A DNA stretch of 64,000 nt from Methylobacterium gnaphalii (GCF_007992215.1 NZ_BJZV01000006.1:151232-215231), one strand, 5' to 3'; shown: positions 16,671-31,655, counted from the first letter of the stretch. Made by a program: numbers and translations. Notes: generated by a model not told the origin, from the sequence alone.

Positions 16671-17477
16671 TCACGCGGCCTTCATCAGCCGGTCGACGAC
16701 GCCCAGGATCTGCGCGTCCTTGTCGGTGCGCCGGGCACAGAGCCGGGCCACCATCAAGGGCAGGTGCCAGGCCCTGATCTCGGCACGGCCGAGCCCGCTG
16801 GCGCTGCGGTAGCAGCGTACGTACCAATCCGCTGCAAGACCGCGCAGCCTGTCGGCCTTTCCTCTTCGGCCGGTCGGCAGTCGCCCGTAGCGGATCATCA
16901 GCTCGGTGCGGGCGACGTCGGCGGCGGGACAGCCGGCACCGGCTTTCTGCCAGTCGATCAGGGCGAGGCCATTCGGCGTGCACAGCACGTTGCCGGGATG
17001 AATATCGTTGTGACAGAGCGCGTTGCCCCCCGGTAGCCGGTCGAGTGCGGCGAGCGCCGCCTCGCAGATCGCCTCCGGCACGCGAGCCCCCTGGATATCG
17101 TAACGGACGCGCTCGCGCTGGCTGGGCAGGCCATCCGCATTCTGAGCATGCATTGCGTGCTGGATCAGCGCGAGCCGGCGCAGGGCCACCATCATCCCGA
17201 GGGGATTCTTCGCGTAATGGCGCAGCATGGTCCGGCCCTGCAGGCGCTCGAACAGAATGCCGGTCCGTCCGTTTCGCTTCAGCAGCGCGATCGGCCGCGC
17301 CGCAGGCAAGCCGCGCTCATGGGCGAGGGCGGTTGCCCGGAATTCGTTCTCGATGGCGGCGGGTTCGGACGGCTCGCGGTAGAGTTTGAGCACCCGGTCC
17401 GCGCCGTGCAGGAACACCTCGGAGCTGAGGCCCGAGCCGATGAGCGCCGAGGCGGCAGGGTCTTCGTCAGCAAGCAT
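16671..17477 (-). CDS. Phosphotransferase family protein (APH/choline-kinase fold)
   Basis: The 268-residue protein has the kinase-like fold of aminoglycoside/choline phosphotransferases: Lys31 in VLKLYR for ATP binding, the catalytic HNDIHPGN (His156, Asp158, Asn163) and the metal-binding ALIDWQ (Asp175). The substrate is unknown; aminoglycoside, choline, homoserine or fructosamine are all possible within the family. The ATG at 17477 is chosen because homology-like sequence begins there; the open frame up to 17681 is unconserved and overlaps the alaS start region. It is convergent with tspO and divergent from alaS. Confidence 0.8.
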   Translation of the reverse strand: MLADEDPAASALIGSGLSSEVFLHGADRVLKLYREPSEPAAIENEFRATALAHERGLPAARPIALLKRNGRTGILFERLQGRTMLRHYAKNPLGMMVALRRLALIQHAMHAQNADGLPSQRERVRYDIQGARVPEAICEAALAALDRLPGGNALCHNDIHPGNVLCTPNGLALIDWQKAGAGCPAADVARTELMIRYGRLPTGRRGKADRLRGLAADWYVRCYRSASGLGRAEIRAWHLPLMVARLCARRTDKDAQILGVVDRLMKAA

Positions 17478-17667
17478 TCGGCGCGATTTCGCCCTCTGGT
17501 CCGGTCCGCGGCCTAGACACCGACACCGTTGGCGGCAAGCCGTGCGGACGATACACCACCCGTGACTCGCGCTCACTGCCTCCTTATGAGGGCGCGAGCA
17601 TGGCCGGGGCGTGACGCGCCTTCGGCCGATCCGGCACGCCTGTCCAGACCCCCGAGCGATTCCCACG

Positions 17668-20358
<2,691 letters not shown>

Positions 20359-20372
20359 GGCAGGCTTGCGAA

Positions 20373-20388
20373 AAACCGGGAACGGTTT
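20373..20388 (+). terminator. Weak candidate terminator after alaS
   Basis: AAACCG and CGGTTT form a 6-bp stem with a GGAA tetraloop, followed by CTCGTT. The T run is poor, so this is only a candidate. Confidence 0.3.
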
Positions 20389-20417
20389 CTCGTTCAAGGC
20401 CTGACCTCATTCATGAT

Positions 20418-20621
20418 CTATCCTCGGCGGGCGCCCTCTGATGGCGCCTGACCGGAACGGCCGCCGAAGCTCTCGATGCGGCCGTACATCCGGAAGACGC
20501 GGGCTTGTTCGTGTTGGACCTCGTCCGAGACGAAACCGTCCCGGCGCAGAGGCGGCCGATGGGCGCGCTCCTCCGCTGCCAGGGCGGCTTCGGTCTCACG
20601 TCTCAGTGCGTTTCGATTCAT
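20418..20621 (-). CDS. Possible small hypothetical protein
   Basis: The 67-residue frame has no recognised domain. It is rich in Arg and Glu, with a helical N-terminus (NALRRETEAALAAEERAH). Support is the upstream GAGGT six bases before the ATG and its position in an otherwise empty 480-bp gap. High GC makes chance frames common, so the call is tentative. It is convergent with alaS. Confidence 0.35.
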   Translation of the reverse strand: MNRNALRRETEAALAAEERAHRPPLRRDGFVSDEVQHEQARVFRMYGRIESFGGRSGQAPSEGARRG

Positions 20622-20841
20622 CGCCTACCTCGAATTGGGCAATCCCTTCGAGCTAGCCAACGCGTGAGCGCCCGATTGGATCAATCGTCGCCCTGGGCGA
20701 CTGCGATGGTTCAAGCGTGAGCCGGGGACGTTGCTGATGCGCAGGCTTCGAATCTCGGCCGTGCTGTCATATCCCTTTCACCGCACCGGGCGAGAGGAGG
20801 GCGAACCATCGCCCGCCTGATACGGCCGGCATGAGGGACGG
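20622..20841. other. Intergenic region before the PAP2 phosphatase
   Basis: This is the non-coding rest of the alaS-PAP2 gap. It must contain the phosphatase promoter. I see no clear palindrome, RNA gene or terminator. Confidence 0.4.
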
Positions 20842-22266
20842 GTGACGATCATGCGCCATTGCAGGGCAACGGGCTTCGCAATCCTATGTGTGCTGGCCCC
20901 GCTGCCGGCCCTGGCGCAGACGGCGACGAACATCACGGCGTTGAAGGGTCTCGCGCCGGTGAGCACGCTGCTGAAGACCGGGGAGGGCGAGGCAGCGCTG
21001 AAGGCGAACCAGGACGTCACCACCGGAATCCAGGTCGGCACCCTGAAGCAGCCGATCCTTCTGCCCTTCGCCGAGCAGCAGCAGCTTGCGCTACGCGACG
21101 CCTTCATCACCGACGGCAACGCCACCGAACTCGCCGACGGCCTCGGCAGCAGTCTCGCCGCCGTCTATCAGGCCAGGGCGCGCTACGAGAGCCACAAGGA
21201 TTTCTCGAGCGTCTCCAAGGCCGTCGCCGACCTGATCGGCTACACCAACAACGTGACGAAGTCGGATTCGAATTCCGGCAAGTACTTCTTCGCCAACGCC
21301 ACCAAGAACGGCAAGGATGCCGTCTCGCCGGAAGCCGCTGCGATCTACAGCGCCAATGGCGGCACCGCCGACATCTTCGGCAAGGCCTATGGCCGCCCCG
21401 CGGGTAGCACCGGGGCCGACGCCTTCGGCAATTCGCGTCCGTTCCAGACCGATCCGATGCTCGTCGCCTACCGGGGCAACGACTATTTCGGAAAGGCCTC
21501 GCACACGATCGACTGGCTGCGCGGGCCAAGCCAGAACCTGACCGACAGCCCCTCTTATCCGAGCGGCCACACCACCTACGGCTATACCGAGTCGCTGCTC
21601 CTCGCGATCCTGGTGCCGGAGCGCTACCAGCAGATGGTCACGCGCGCCGCCGAATACGGCAACAACCGCATCGTCATCGGCGCGCACTACGCCATGGACG
21701 TGCTCGGCGGCCGCGCCACCGCGACCCATGCCCTGGCGCATCTGCTCGCCAACGATCCGGCCTATGTCGGCCAGCGCCGCAAGAACCCGGCCGTGATCAA
21801 CGCCATGGGCCAGACCGAGGGCGAGCCGGTCGTCATCACCGACTATCCGGCTGCTCTGAAAGCGGCGAAGGCCGATCTGACCGCCTTCCTCACCGCGGGC
21901 TGCGGTGGCCCCATCACCGATTGCGCCGCCAAGGACGAGGGCCGCTTCAAGGACGCGGCCGCCAACCAGGCCTTCTACGACGCGACCCAGACCTACGGCC
22001 TGCCGGTGGTCCACAAGGATGCGGCTGGGCGCGCGGTGGATGTGGCCAAGGCTGCTCCCGAAGCCGGCTATCTTCTGACTGCCGCCTTCCCGTCCCTCTC
22101 CCTCGACGAGGCCAACGCGATCCTCACCGAGACGCTCGGACCGGGCGGCGGCTTCCTCGACGATGGCTCGGCCTTCGGCCTCTACTCGCGGCTGAACCTC
22201 TACGCAGCCGGCGGCCGGGCCGCGGCCCTGGCCGCTTCGAAAGGGTCGGCGGCCTCGACCCGCTAA
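20842..22266 (+). CDS. PAP2-superfamily acid phosphatase, class A-like, secreted
   Basis: The 474-residue protein has a signal peptide (RHCRATGFAILCVLAPLPALA). It is about twice the length of classical class A acid phosphatases. Motif 2, YPSGHTTYGY, is intact. Motif 3 reads NRIVIGAHYAMD, keeping Arg, His and Asp but with Asn in place of the usual Ser. Motif 1 has FGNSRP but no Lys seven residues before the Arg. It probably hydrolyses phosphomonoesters in the periplasm, with activity uncertain because of motif 1. The start is GTG 20842 (GAGGG just upstream) or ATG 20851. Its stop overlaps the convergent ung stop (CTAA). Confidence 0.8.
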   Translation: MTIMRHCRATGFAILCVLAPLPALAQTATNITALKGLAPVSTLLKTGEGEAALKANQDVTTGIQVGTLKQPILLPFAEQQQLALRDAFITDGNATELADGLGSSLAAVYQARARYESHKDFSSVSKAVADLIGYTNNVTKSDSNSGKYFFANATKNGKDAVSPEAAAIYSANGGTADIFGKAYGRPAGSTGADAFGNSRPFQTDPMLVAYRGNDYFGKASHTIDWLRGPSQNLTDSPSYPSGHTTYGYTESLLLAILVPERYQQMVTRAAEYGNNRIVIGAHYAMDVLGGRATATHALAHLLANDPAYVGQRRKNPAVINAMGQTEGEPVVITDYPAALKAAKADLTAFLTAGCGGPITDCAAKDEGRFKDAAANQAFYDATQTYGLPVVHKDAAGRAVDVAKAAPEAGYLLTAAFPSLSLDEANAILTETLGPGGGFLDDGSAFGLYSRLNLYAAGGRAAALAASKGSAASTR

Positions 22267-22970
22267 TCGAGCCGCCAGGCGATCGGCGCGAGCCCTCGCT
22301 CCGCCAGCCAAGCATTCGCCTTGGTGAAGGGCCGCGAGCCCGGGAAATCCCGGGCGCGGTTGAGCGGGGATGGGTGGCCTGAGGCGAAGACACCGTGCCG
22401 GCGCGTGTCGATCAGCCCTTCACGGGCACGCGCCTGCGCCCCCCAGAGCAGGAAGACCGCCGGATCCTGCCGCGCCGAGACCGCGGCCACGGCTTCGTCG
22501 GCAAGACGCGACCAGCCGAGCCGCAGATGCGCGCCGGCCTTGCCGGCTTCCACCGTGAGCGCCGTGTTGAGCAGCAGCACGCCCTGTTCCGCCCAGGGCG
22601 TCAGATCTCCGGACCGGAAGACCGGCTTCTCGCCCTGCGACGCCTCGACGACCTCGGCAAGGATGATCTTGAGCGAGACCGGCAGACGGCGCGGCCCGAC
22701 ATAGGAGAAGGCCAGCCCATTGGCGTCCCCCGGCGTCGGGTACGGGTCCTGCCCGAGGATCACGGCCTTCACCCGGTCGAGCGGCGTCAGGCTCAAGGCC
22801 CTGAAGATGTTTTCGGGTGCGGGCAGCACCCGCGCGCCGTTCGCTACGCAGGCATCGACCTGTCGCGCCACCGCTTCCGCGCCGCCGTCGGAGAAGAAGG
22901 GCAGCGCGAGCCAGGGCGAGCCGCTCTCGCGAAAGGCCTGGAGCGCGTCGGCAACGGGGGTGTCGGTCAT
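22263..22970 (-). CDS. ung: Uracil-DNA glycosylase
   Basis: Ung removes uracil from DNA. The 235-residue product has the catalytic GQDPYP (73-78, Asp75), LLLNTALTV, LLWGAQA and the DNA-minor-groove loop GHPSPLNR. The family 1 water-activating motif normally reads GQDPYH; Pro at the last position is a recognised variant. The ATG at 22970 starts MTDTPVADAL; the frame is open far upstream but antisense to hemH. The gene is convergent with the phosphatase, sharing stop-codon bases. Confidence 0.93.
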   Translation of the reverse strand: MTDTPVADALQAFRESGSPWLALPFFSDGGAEAVARQVDACVANGARVLPAPENIFRALSLTPLDRVKAVILGQDPYPTPGDANGLAFSYVGPRRLPVSLKIILAEVVEASQGEKPVFRSGDLTPWAEQGVLLLNTALTVEAGKAGAHLRLGWSRLADEAVAAVSARQDPAVFLLWGAQARAREGLIDTRRHGVFASGHPSPLNRARDFPGSRPFTKANAWLAERGLAPIAWRLD

Positions 22971-23159
22971 GCAGCCTTGGGCCTCTTGAGGGAGTGACGG
23001 GGCGGGGCGGCATGCCGCGCTGGTCTCGGCGACGGTTTCGCGCCATGTCTCGTGGGCGGATGCTTGGCTTGGCGCGAGGCCTGGCTGTCTATAACCGGCC
23101 CAGGGTGCCTCGCGTCGACCTTCACCGTCCGGGGGCCGGAAATCGTGACCGGAAGCCTG

Positions 23160-24239
23160 ATGAACGAGCGTGTCGAGCCAACAAGCCTGCAGCCGAGCGG
23201 CCCGGTCACCGTACCGGTCGGGCCGGCCGTCATGCCGCCGGACCATCCGGTGACGAAGACCGGACGCGTCGGCGTGCTGCTGATGAATCTCGGCACGCCC
23301 GAGGCCACGAGCTACTGGCCGATGCGCCGCTACCTCAAGGAGTTCCTGTCCGACCGCCGTGTGATCGAGGTGCCGCGCCTGATCTGGTGGCCGCTCCTGA
23401 ACCTGATCATCCTCTCGAAGCGCCCCGGTCCCAAGGGCCGCGACTACGACAGCATCTGGAACAAGGAGCTGAACGAGGGGCCGCTCAAGACGATCACCCG
23501 CGGCCAGTCCGAGAAGCTGCAGGCAGCCATGGGCGACAGCGTGCTCGTCGACTGGGCGATGCGCTACGGCAAGCCCGAGGTCTCGGTGCGCATCCAGGCC
23601 CTGCTCGATCAGGGCTGCGACCGCATCCTGTTGGTGCCGCTCTATCCGCAATACGCGGCCGCGACGTCGGCGACGGCCTGCGACCAGGCCTTCAAGGCGC
23701 TGATGCAGATGCGCTGGCAGCCGACGGTGCGGGTCTCGCCGCCCTATCACGACGACCCCGTCTATATCGATGCCATCGCCGATTCGATTCGCGAGGGCCT
23801 CGCTGGGCTCGATTTCGAGCCGGAGGTGATCCTCACCTCGTTCCACGGCGTGCCCAAGAGCTATCTGCTCAAGGGCGACCCCTACCATTGCCAATGCCTG
23901 AAGACCGGCCGGCTGATCCGCGAGCGCCTGGGCTACTCGGCCGAGCGGATGCGGGTGACCTTCCAGTCGCGATTCGGCAACGAAGAGTGGCTCAAGCCCT
24001 ATACCGACGAGACGGTGATCGCCCTGGCCAAGTCCGGCGTGAAACGCATGGCGATCATCGCGCCCGGCTTCACGGCCGACTGCCTGGAGACGCTGGAAGA
24101 GCTCGACGGCGAGAACCGCCATTACTTCGAGGAGAATGGCGGCGAGCACTACGCCTTCATCCCATGCCTCAATGATTCCAGCCTCGGCATGCGGGTGATC
24201 GAGCATGTGGTGAGGCGGGAATTGCAGGGCTGGATCTGA
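23160..24239 (+). CDS. hemH: Ferrochelatase
   Basis: HemH inserts Fe2+ into protoporphyrin IX, the last step of haem synthesis. The 359-residue product has VLLMNLGTPE, the metal-binding SFHGVPKSY with His229, KGDPYHCQC and QSRFGNEEWLKPYT. The start is uncertain: ATG 23160 gives a 35-residue leader before the conserved core, and earlier in-frame starts exist up to 23052. It is divergent from ung. Confidence 0.95.
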   Translation: MNERVEPTSLQPSGPVTVPVGPAVMPPDHPVTKTGRVGVLLMNLGTPEATSYWPMRRYLKEFLSDRRVIEVPRLIWWPLLNLIILSKRPGPKGRDYDSIWNKELNEGPLKTITRGQSEKLQAAMGDSVLVDWAMRYGKPEVSVRIQALLDQGCDRILLVPLYPQYAAATSATACDQAFKALMQMRWQPTVRVSPPYHDDPVYIDAIADSIREGLAGLDFEPEVILTSFHGVPKSYLLKGDPYHCQCLKTGRLIRERLGYSAERMRVTFQSRFGNEEWLKPYTDETVIALAKSGVKRMAIIAPGFTADCLETLEELDGENRHYFEENGGEHYAFIPCLNDSSLGMRVIEHVVRRELQGWI

Positions 24240-24591
24240 GCACGTGTCCTTGCGCGGTGAAGCCAAGGCAATCCGGAGCAACGCCCGCCAGCGTTGATGA
24301 GCTGGCCCTGAATTGCTTCGCCGCGCTCGCAAGAATGGCGGACGCGACCGATCCGGAGCCTTGCTAAACCCTTGCCAAGATTCCTTCGCCGGCGTTCGGA
24401 ATCGGCCGAACCGTCGCCTTGCGCAGGCCCGCAGTGCCATGCTACGGCCACCGCGCGCCGAAGGGGGGGTGTCGTCACCCGCCCGGACTGACGGCGCATC
24501 CCCTTTCTTCCACGGTTCGCCGAGCCGCCGCCTTCATGACGGTGAGCGAGGTCGGGAAGAGCCGACGGGCACGAAGCAAAGAGAGCGACGG
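24240..24591. other. Intergenic region upstream of the atp operon
   Basis: This 352-bp region must carry the atpHAGDC promoter. It contains a short hairpin (CAACGC and GCGTTG, 24282-24299) and a stretch near 24310-24345 (ATTGCTTCGCCGCGCTCGCA) that looks like a degenerate copy of the palindromic repeat at 36.56 kb. No gene or convincing promoter was identified by eye. Confidence 0.4.
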
Positions 24592-25161
24592 GTGGCGCAG
24601 AACGGTTCCGAAGGTGCCCTGGTCTCCGGTGTGGCAGGCCGCTACGCCCTCGCGCTGTTCGAGCTGGCGCGCGACGAGCGACAGGTCGACGATGTCTCGC
24701 AGAACCTGGACCGGTTCGAGTCTCTTTTCAACGAAAGCGACGATCTGCGTCGCCTCGTGAAGAGCCCGGCCTACTCCGCCGAGCAGCAGGAGGCCGCGAT
24801 CGACGCGATCCTGTCCAAGGCCGGGATCGCTGGGCTTGCCGCCAACTTCATCAAGCTCGCCGCCTCGAATCGCCGGCTCTTCGCCCTCCCGGACATGATC
24901 CGCGGCTACCGCGAGAAGGTCCGTGAGTCGAAGGGCATCGTGCACGCCGAGGTCCGCGTTGCCGAGAAGCCGTCCGACGCGCTGATCAAGGACATCGAGC
25001 AGACCCTGCGCGAAGTCGCCGGCTCCGAGATCCAGCTCGACCTCAAGGTCGATCCGAGCCTGATCGGTGGCCTCGTGGTCAAGATCGGCTCGCGCATGGT
25101 CGACGCCTCGCTGCGTACCAAGCTCAACGGAATCCGCCTCGCCATGCACGCCGCCCACTAG
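24592..25161 (+). CDS. atpH: ATP synthase F1 subunit delta
   Basis: This subunit links F1 to the peripheral stalk. The 189-residue product shows [14 protein letters not shown] near the N-terminus and the C-terminal [20 protein letters not shown], both OSCP/delta signatures. The GTG at 24592 is preferred over the long upstream frame because it gives the correct family length and follows a purine-rich AAAGAGAG. It is the first gene of atpHAGDC; F0 genes are not present, as usual in alphaproteobacteria where F0 and F1 operons are separate. Confidence 0.93.
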   Translation: MAQNGSEGALVSGVAGRYALALFELARDERQVDDVSQNLDRFESLFNESDDLRRLVKSPAYSAEQQEAAIDAILSKAGIAGLAANFIKLAASNRRLFALPDMIRGYREKVRESKGIVHAEVRVAEKPSDALIKDIEQTLREVAGSEIQLDLKVDPSLIGGLVVKIGSRMVDASLRTKLNGIRLAMHAAH

Positions 25162-25211
25162 GGCGCGGCAAGCGGCTCACTGAATACGCGACAGTCAAAG
25201 AAGGCCCGACG

Positions 25212-26741
<1,530 letters not shown>

Positions 26742-26839
26742 GGCGACTGCAAGGGGTGACCACCTGCATCCGGGACGGCGCGGCCGCTCCCGGATCACTG
26801 GTGGGAAAACGGAAACGGCGAGACCTGGAAGCCTGATCG

Positions 26840-27733
26840 ATGCCGAGTTTGAAGGATCTGCGGAATCGCATCACTTCGGTGAAGTCGACGCAGAAGATCA
26901 CCAAGGCCATGCAGATGGTGGCCGCCGCCAAGCTGCGGCGCGCCCAGAACGCTGCCGAGGCCGGCCGGCCTTATGCCGACAAGATGGCGGCGACGCTCGG
27001 CAACCTCGCCGGCAACCTGGTGGGCGGCGTCGGCGCTCCGAAGCTGCTCTCGGGTAGTGGCGCGGACAAGACGCACCTGCTCGTGGTCTGCACGGCCGAT
27101 CGCGGCCTCTGCGGCGCCTTCAACTCCTCGATTGCACGCCTTGCCGCCAAGCATGCCCGCGAGCTTCAGGGCCAGGGCAAGACGGTAAAGATCTTCACTG
27201 TCGGCAAGAAGGGCTACGACCTGCTCCGCCGGCAGTTCCGCTCTGAGATCATCGAGAACATCGACATCCGCGGCACGCGTCCTGTCGACTACGATTTCGC
27301 CTCCGAGATCGCCGAGAAGATCATCGCCCGCTTCGACGCCGGTGAGTTCGACGTCGCGACGCTGTTCTACTCCGCCTTCCGGTCGGTGATCTCGCAGATC
27401 CCGACGGCGCAGCAGCTGATCCCGGCCGAGCTGCCCTCCGCCGAGGGCGAGAATAGCGCCACCGGCGCCGCGTCCAATGCGGCCATGGAGTTCGAGCCGA
27501 GCGAGGAGGCGATCCTCACCACGCTCCTGCCGAAGAACCTCGCCGTGCAGGTCTACAAGGCGCTCCTCGAGAACGCCGCCTCCGAGCAGGGCGCCCGCAT
27601 GAGCGCCATGGACTCCGCGACCCGCAACGCGGGCGAGATGATCAAGAAGCAGACGCAGATCTACAACCGGACGCGTCAGGCCATGATCACCAAGGAACTC
27701 ATCGAGATCATTTCGGGCGCCGAGGCGCTCTGA
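26840..27733 (+). CDS. atpG: ATP synthase F1 subunit gamma
   Basis: The 297-residue central rotor shaft has N-terminal [31 protein letters not shown] and C-terminal [16 protein letters not shown] with [19 protein letters not shown], the coiled-coil ends of gamma. It lies 98 bp downstream of atpA and 26 bp upstream of atpD. Confidence 0.97.
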   Translation: MPSLKDLRNRITSVKSTQKITKAMQMVAAAKLRRAQNAAEAGRPYADKMAATLGNLAGNLVGGVGAPKLLSGSGADKTHLLVVCTADRGLCGAFNSSIARLAAKHARELQGQGKTVKIFTVGKKGYDLLRRQFRSEIIENIDIRGTRPVDYDFASEIAEKIIARFDAGEFDVATLFYSAFRSVISQIPTAQQLIPAELPSAEGENSATGAASNAAMEFEPSEEAILTTLLPKNLAVQVYKALLENAASEQGARMSAMDSATRNAGEMIKKQTQIYNRTRQAMITKELIEIISGAEAL

Positions 27734-27747
27734 CACACCCATTCTGA

Positions 27748-29214
<1,467 letters not shown>

Positions 29215-29218
29215 GCAG

Positions 29219-29302
29219 CCTCCCCCCTAGGGAGGGCGAGGACGGGGCGTTGCCGCGTCCGGACTGACAGTATCCTTCCTCCTCCCCGCGTCAGGGGAGG
29301 AG
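29219..29302 (+). promoter_or_regulatory. Two hairpins in the atpD-atpC intergenic region
   Basis: Hairpin 1 (29219-29235) pairs CCTCCC with GGGAGG. Hairpin 2 (29279-29302) is a perfect 9-bp stem, CTCCTCCCC with GGGGAGGAG, loop GCGTCA. The C-rich arm of hairpin 1 could alternatively pair with the G-rich arm of hairpin 2, so mutually exclusive folds are possible. Neither has a T run, so they are not typical terminators. They lie 28 bases or more before the atpC start and could set relative epsilon expression or mRNA stability. Confidence 0.5.
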
Positions 29303-29329
29303 CGTCGTGCATGCGGAACCTGAGATCCG

Positions 29330-29731
29330 ATGGCCACCTTCCACTTCGATTTCGTCGGACCCGAGCGGACCCTCTATTCCGGCGAGGTCCAGGCCGTTCA
29401 GCTCCCCGGCACCGAGGGCGAGATGACCGTGCTGCCGAAGCACGCGCCCGTCCTGACCACGCTGAAGGTCGGCGTGATCACCGTCACCGAGACGTCGGGC
29501 AGCGGCAAGCGCATCTACGTCCAGGGCGGCTTCGCCGATATCGGCCCTGACTCGGTCATTGTCCTCGCCGAGCGCGCTGCGCCGATCGAGGAAGTGAATC
29601 CGGCCATGCTCGACAAGGAGATCGAGCAGACCGAACTCGACCGGGATGCCACCACCGACCTCGCCAAGCGCGAGCAACTGAATGCTCACATCGTGCAGCT
29701 TCAGGAAGCCAAGAAAGTCCTGGACTTCTAA
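29330..29731 (+). CDS. atpC: ATP synthase F1 subunit epsilon
   Basis: The 133-residue product has the N-terminal beta sandwich FDFVGPERTLYSGEVQAVQL and PGTEGEMTVLPKHAPVLTTL and a short C-terminal helical domain (DRDATTDLAKREQLNAHIVQ). It regulates rotation and ATP hydrolysis. It is the last gene of the F1 operon. No clear terminator follows. Confidence 0.95.
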   Translation: MATFHFDFVGPERTLYSGEVQAVQLPGTEGEMTVLPKHAPVLTTLKVGVITVTETSGSGKRIYVQGGFADIGPDSVIVLAERAAPIEEVNPAMLDKEIEQTELDRDATTDLAKREQLNAHIVQLQEAKKVLDF

Positions 29732-29898
29732 GGCCAGTCCGCAGGGCTCAGGCCCGCCTTGATACGCGAGGATGTCCCTCTGGCGATTACGCCGGGGGTT
29801 GTATGCAGAATACCTCGACTTTCCCCGTAGGCCGGGGCTGAGTGGACCATGCCGGCCGCAGAGCCGCGCGACCAAGAATACGATCCTTGGAGGTCCCG

Positions 29899-30294
29899 TT
29901 GCCCCGACGCCCCTTGCTCTTGCCCACCCTCGCTCTCGGTGCCGCTCTCATCGCTGGTGCTGCCTCTGCCCAAGAGGTGAAGCGCACCGATCTCGGCCGC
30001 TCTCCCCTCTCCGGTGACGAGAGCAAGGAAATCGTGGTTCAGCTCGTCGAGATTCCGCCGGGCGCTACGTCCCGCCGCCACTTCCATAACGGGCAGGAAG
30101 CCTTCTACGTGCTCGAGGGTGGCAAGGTACAGGCTCCCGGCAAGGATCCGATCGACCGGGCGGCGGGCGAGCATGGCATCAACCAGCGCGAAGTGCCGCA
30201 TGCCGGCTACACCAATGTCGGCGACAAGCCGCTGAGGATCCTCTCCGTCTACATCGTGGACAAGGACAAGCCGCTGCAGGTGCCGGTTCCCTAG
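29899..30294 (+). CDS. Secreted cupin-domain protein
   Basis: The 131-residue product has a signal peptide (PRRPLLLPTLALGAALIAG, ending ASAQ). A single cupin 2 barrel follows, with motif 1 RRHFHNGQEAFYVLEGG (metal-ligand His pair and Glu) and a weaker motif 2 around HAGYTNVGDKPLRIL. The start is a TTG at 29899, decided by TGGAGGT at 29888-29894 five bases upstream; ATG-based starts would bury the signal peptide. Function unknown; small periplasmic cupins often bind metal. It stands alone between atpC and recA. Confidence 0.75.
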   Translation: MPRRPLLLPTLALGAALIAGAASAQEVKRTDLGRSPLSGDESKEIVVQLVEIPPGATSRRHFHNGQEAFYVLEGGKVQAPGKDPIDRAAGEHGINQREVPHAGYTNVGDKPLRILSVYIVDKDKPLQVPVP

Positions 30295-30309
30295 GCCTTC
30301 TCACGACTG

Positions 30310-30428
30310 ACGCCGTCATTCGGGGGCTCACCACAGGAAAGAGCCAGAAATCCGCGACCGAAAGCGATGCCGGACGAGTATCGCGGAGGATCCCCGTTTC
30401 CGCTTCCACGGTCCTGGAATGACGGCGT
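30310..30428. repeat. Extragenic palindromic element with 12-bp inverted ends
   Basis: ACGCCGTCATTC (30310-30321) and GAATGACGGCGT (30417-30428) are perfect inverted repeats enclosing about 95 bp. A nested 7-bp pair, TCCGCGA (30351-30357) and TCGCGGA (30381-30387), would extend the fold. The GTCATTC ends resemble widespread intergenic palindromic repeats. No coding capacity. Confidence 0.5.
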
Positions 30429-30466
30429 GGCAATGTCTACCGGTCGACATCCCCCTTGCGTGATGA

Positions 30467-30481
30467 GAACAAAAAGAGTAC
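30467..30481. promoter_or_regulatory. LexA-box-like site upstream of recA
   Basis: GAACAAAAAGAGTAC fits the alphaproteobacterial LexA box GTTC-N7-GTTC read on the opposite strand (GAAC-N7-GAAC) with one mismatch. It lies 62 bp before the recA ATG, in the promoter region, as expected for SOS control. Confidence 0.5.
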
Positions 30482-30543
30482 AAAATCTCCAGCCGGCGCT
30501 GCATTGAGAACGCCGCCCTCCCCATGCATAAGGATGCCGACCG

Positions 30544-31632
30544 ATGGCTCAGGCCGCGCTCAAGATGGTGGATTCTTCGACGATGGCGATGGACAAGGAC
30601 AAGTCGAAGGCGATCGACGCCGCCCTGTCCCAAATCGAGCGTGCCTTCGGCAAAGGCTCGATCATGCGGCTTGGCAAGAATGACAAGGTGCAGGAGGTCG
30701 AGACCGTCTCCACCGGGTCGCTCGGCCTCGACATTGCGCTCGGCGTCGGTGGCCTGCCGCGTGGCCGCGTCATCGAGATCTACGGGCCGGAATCCTCGGG
30801 CAAGACCACGCTGGCGCTTCACACCATCGCCGAAGCCCAGAAGAAGGGCGGCGTCTGCGCCTTCGTCGATGCCGAGCACGCCCTCGATCCGGTCTATGCG
30901 CGCAAGCTCGGCGTCAACCTCGACGACCTGCTGATCTCGCAGCCCGATACCGGCGAGCAGGCTCTCGAGATCACCGACACGCTGGTGCGTTCCGGCGCGA
31001 TCGACATCCTCGTGGTAGACTCCGTCGCGGCGCTGACGCCGCGCGCCGAGATCGAAGGTGAGATGGGCGACAGCCAGCCGGGCCTCCAGGCCCGCCTGAT
31101 GAGCCAGGCCCTGCGCAAGCTCACCGGCTCTATCTCGCGCTCGAACTGCATGGTGATCTTCATCAACCAGATCCGCATGAAGATCGGCGTCATGTACGGA
31201 TCGCCTGAGACCACGACCGGCGGCAACGCGCTGAAGTTCTACGCCTCCGTGCGCCTCGACATCCGCCGCATCTCGACCCTGAAGGATCGCGACGAGGCCA
31301 TCGGCAATCAGGTCCGCGTCAAGGTCGTCAAGAACAAGGTCGCGCCGCCCTTCAAGCAGGTCGAGTTCGACATCATGTTCGGCGAGGGTGTGTCGAAGGT
31401 CGGCGAGTTGATCGATCTCGGCGTGAAGGCCGGCATCGTCGAGAAGTCGGGCGCGTGGTTCTCCTACGACAGCCAGCGTCTCGGCCAGGGCCGCGAGAAC
31501 GCCAAGGGCTTCCTGCGCGACAACCCGGAGATCGCCAACAAGATCGAAGCCTCGATCCGCCAGAATTCCGGCCTCGTCGCCGAACGGATCCTGGAAAACG
31601 CCAAGCCGGGCGAGGATGACCTCGACGACTGA
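30544..31632 (+). CDS. recA: Recombinase RecA
   Basis: RecA forms ATP-dependent filaments for homologous recombination and triggers LexA cleavage. The 362-residue product has IMRLG, P-loop GPESSGKT (81-88), DNA-binding loop L1 [19 protein letters not shown]2 [20 protein letters not shown] and the acidic C-terminal tail GEDDLDD. It is followed by a clear terminator. A LexA-like box lies upstream. Its neighbour is addA, so two recombination genes are adjacent. Confidence 0.98.
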   Translation: MAQAALKMVDSSTMAMDKDKSKAIDAALSQIERAFGKGSIMRLGKNDKVQEVETVSTGSLGLDIALGVGGLPRGRVIEIYGPESSGKTTLALHTIAEAQKKGGVCAFVDAEHALDPVYARKLGVNLDDLLISQPDTGEQALEITDTLVRSGAIDILVVDSVAALTPRAEIEGEMGDSQPGLQARLMSQALRKLTGSISRSNCMVIFINQIRMKIGVMYGSPETTTGGNALKFYASVRLDIRRISTLKDRDEAIGNQVRVKVVKNKVAPPFKQVEFDIMFGEGVSKVGELIDLGVKAGIVEKSGAWFSYDSQRLGQGRENAKGFLRDNPEIANKIEASIRQNSGLVAERILENAKPGEDDLDD

Positions 31633-31655
31633 CGAGGCGATTCACCCGAACGATG

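Noticed and set aside
24240..24591. Long N-terminal extension of atpH starting at 24313
   Set aside because: The extension is unconserved and low in complexity; the GTG at 24592 gives the family length and follows a purine-rich stretch.
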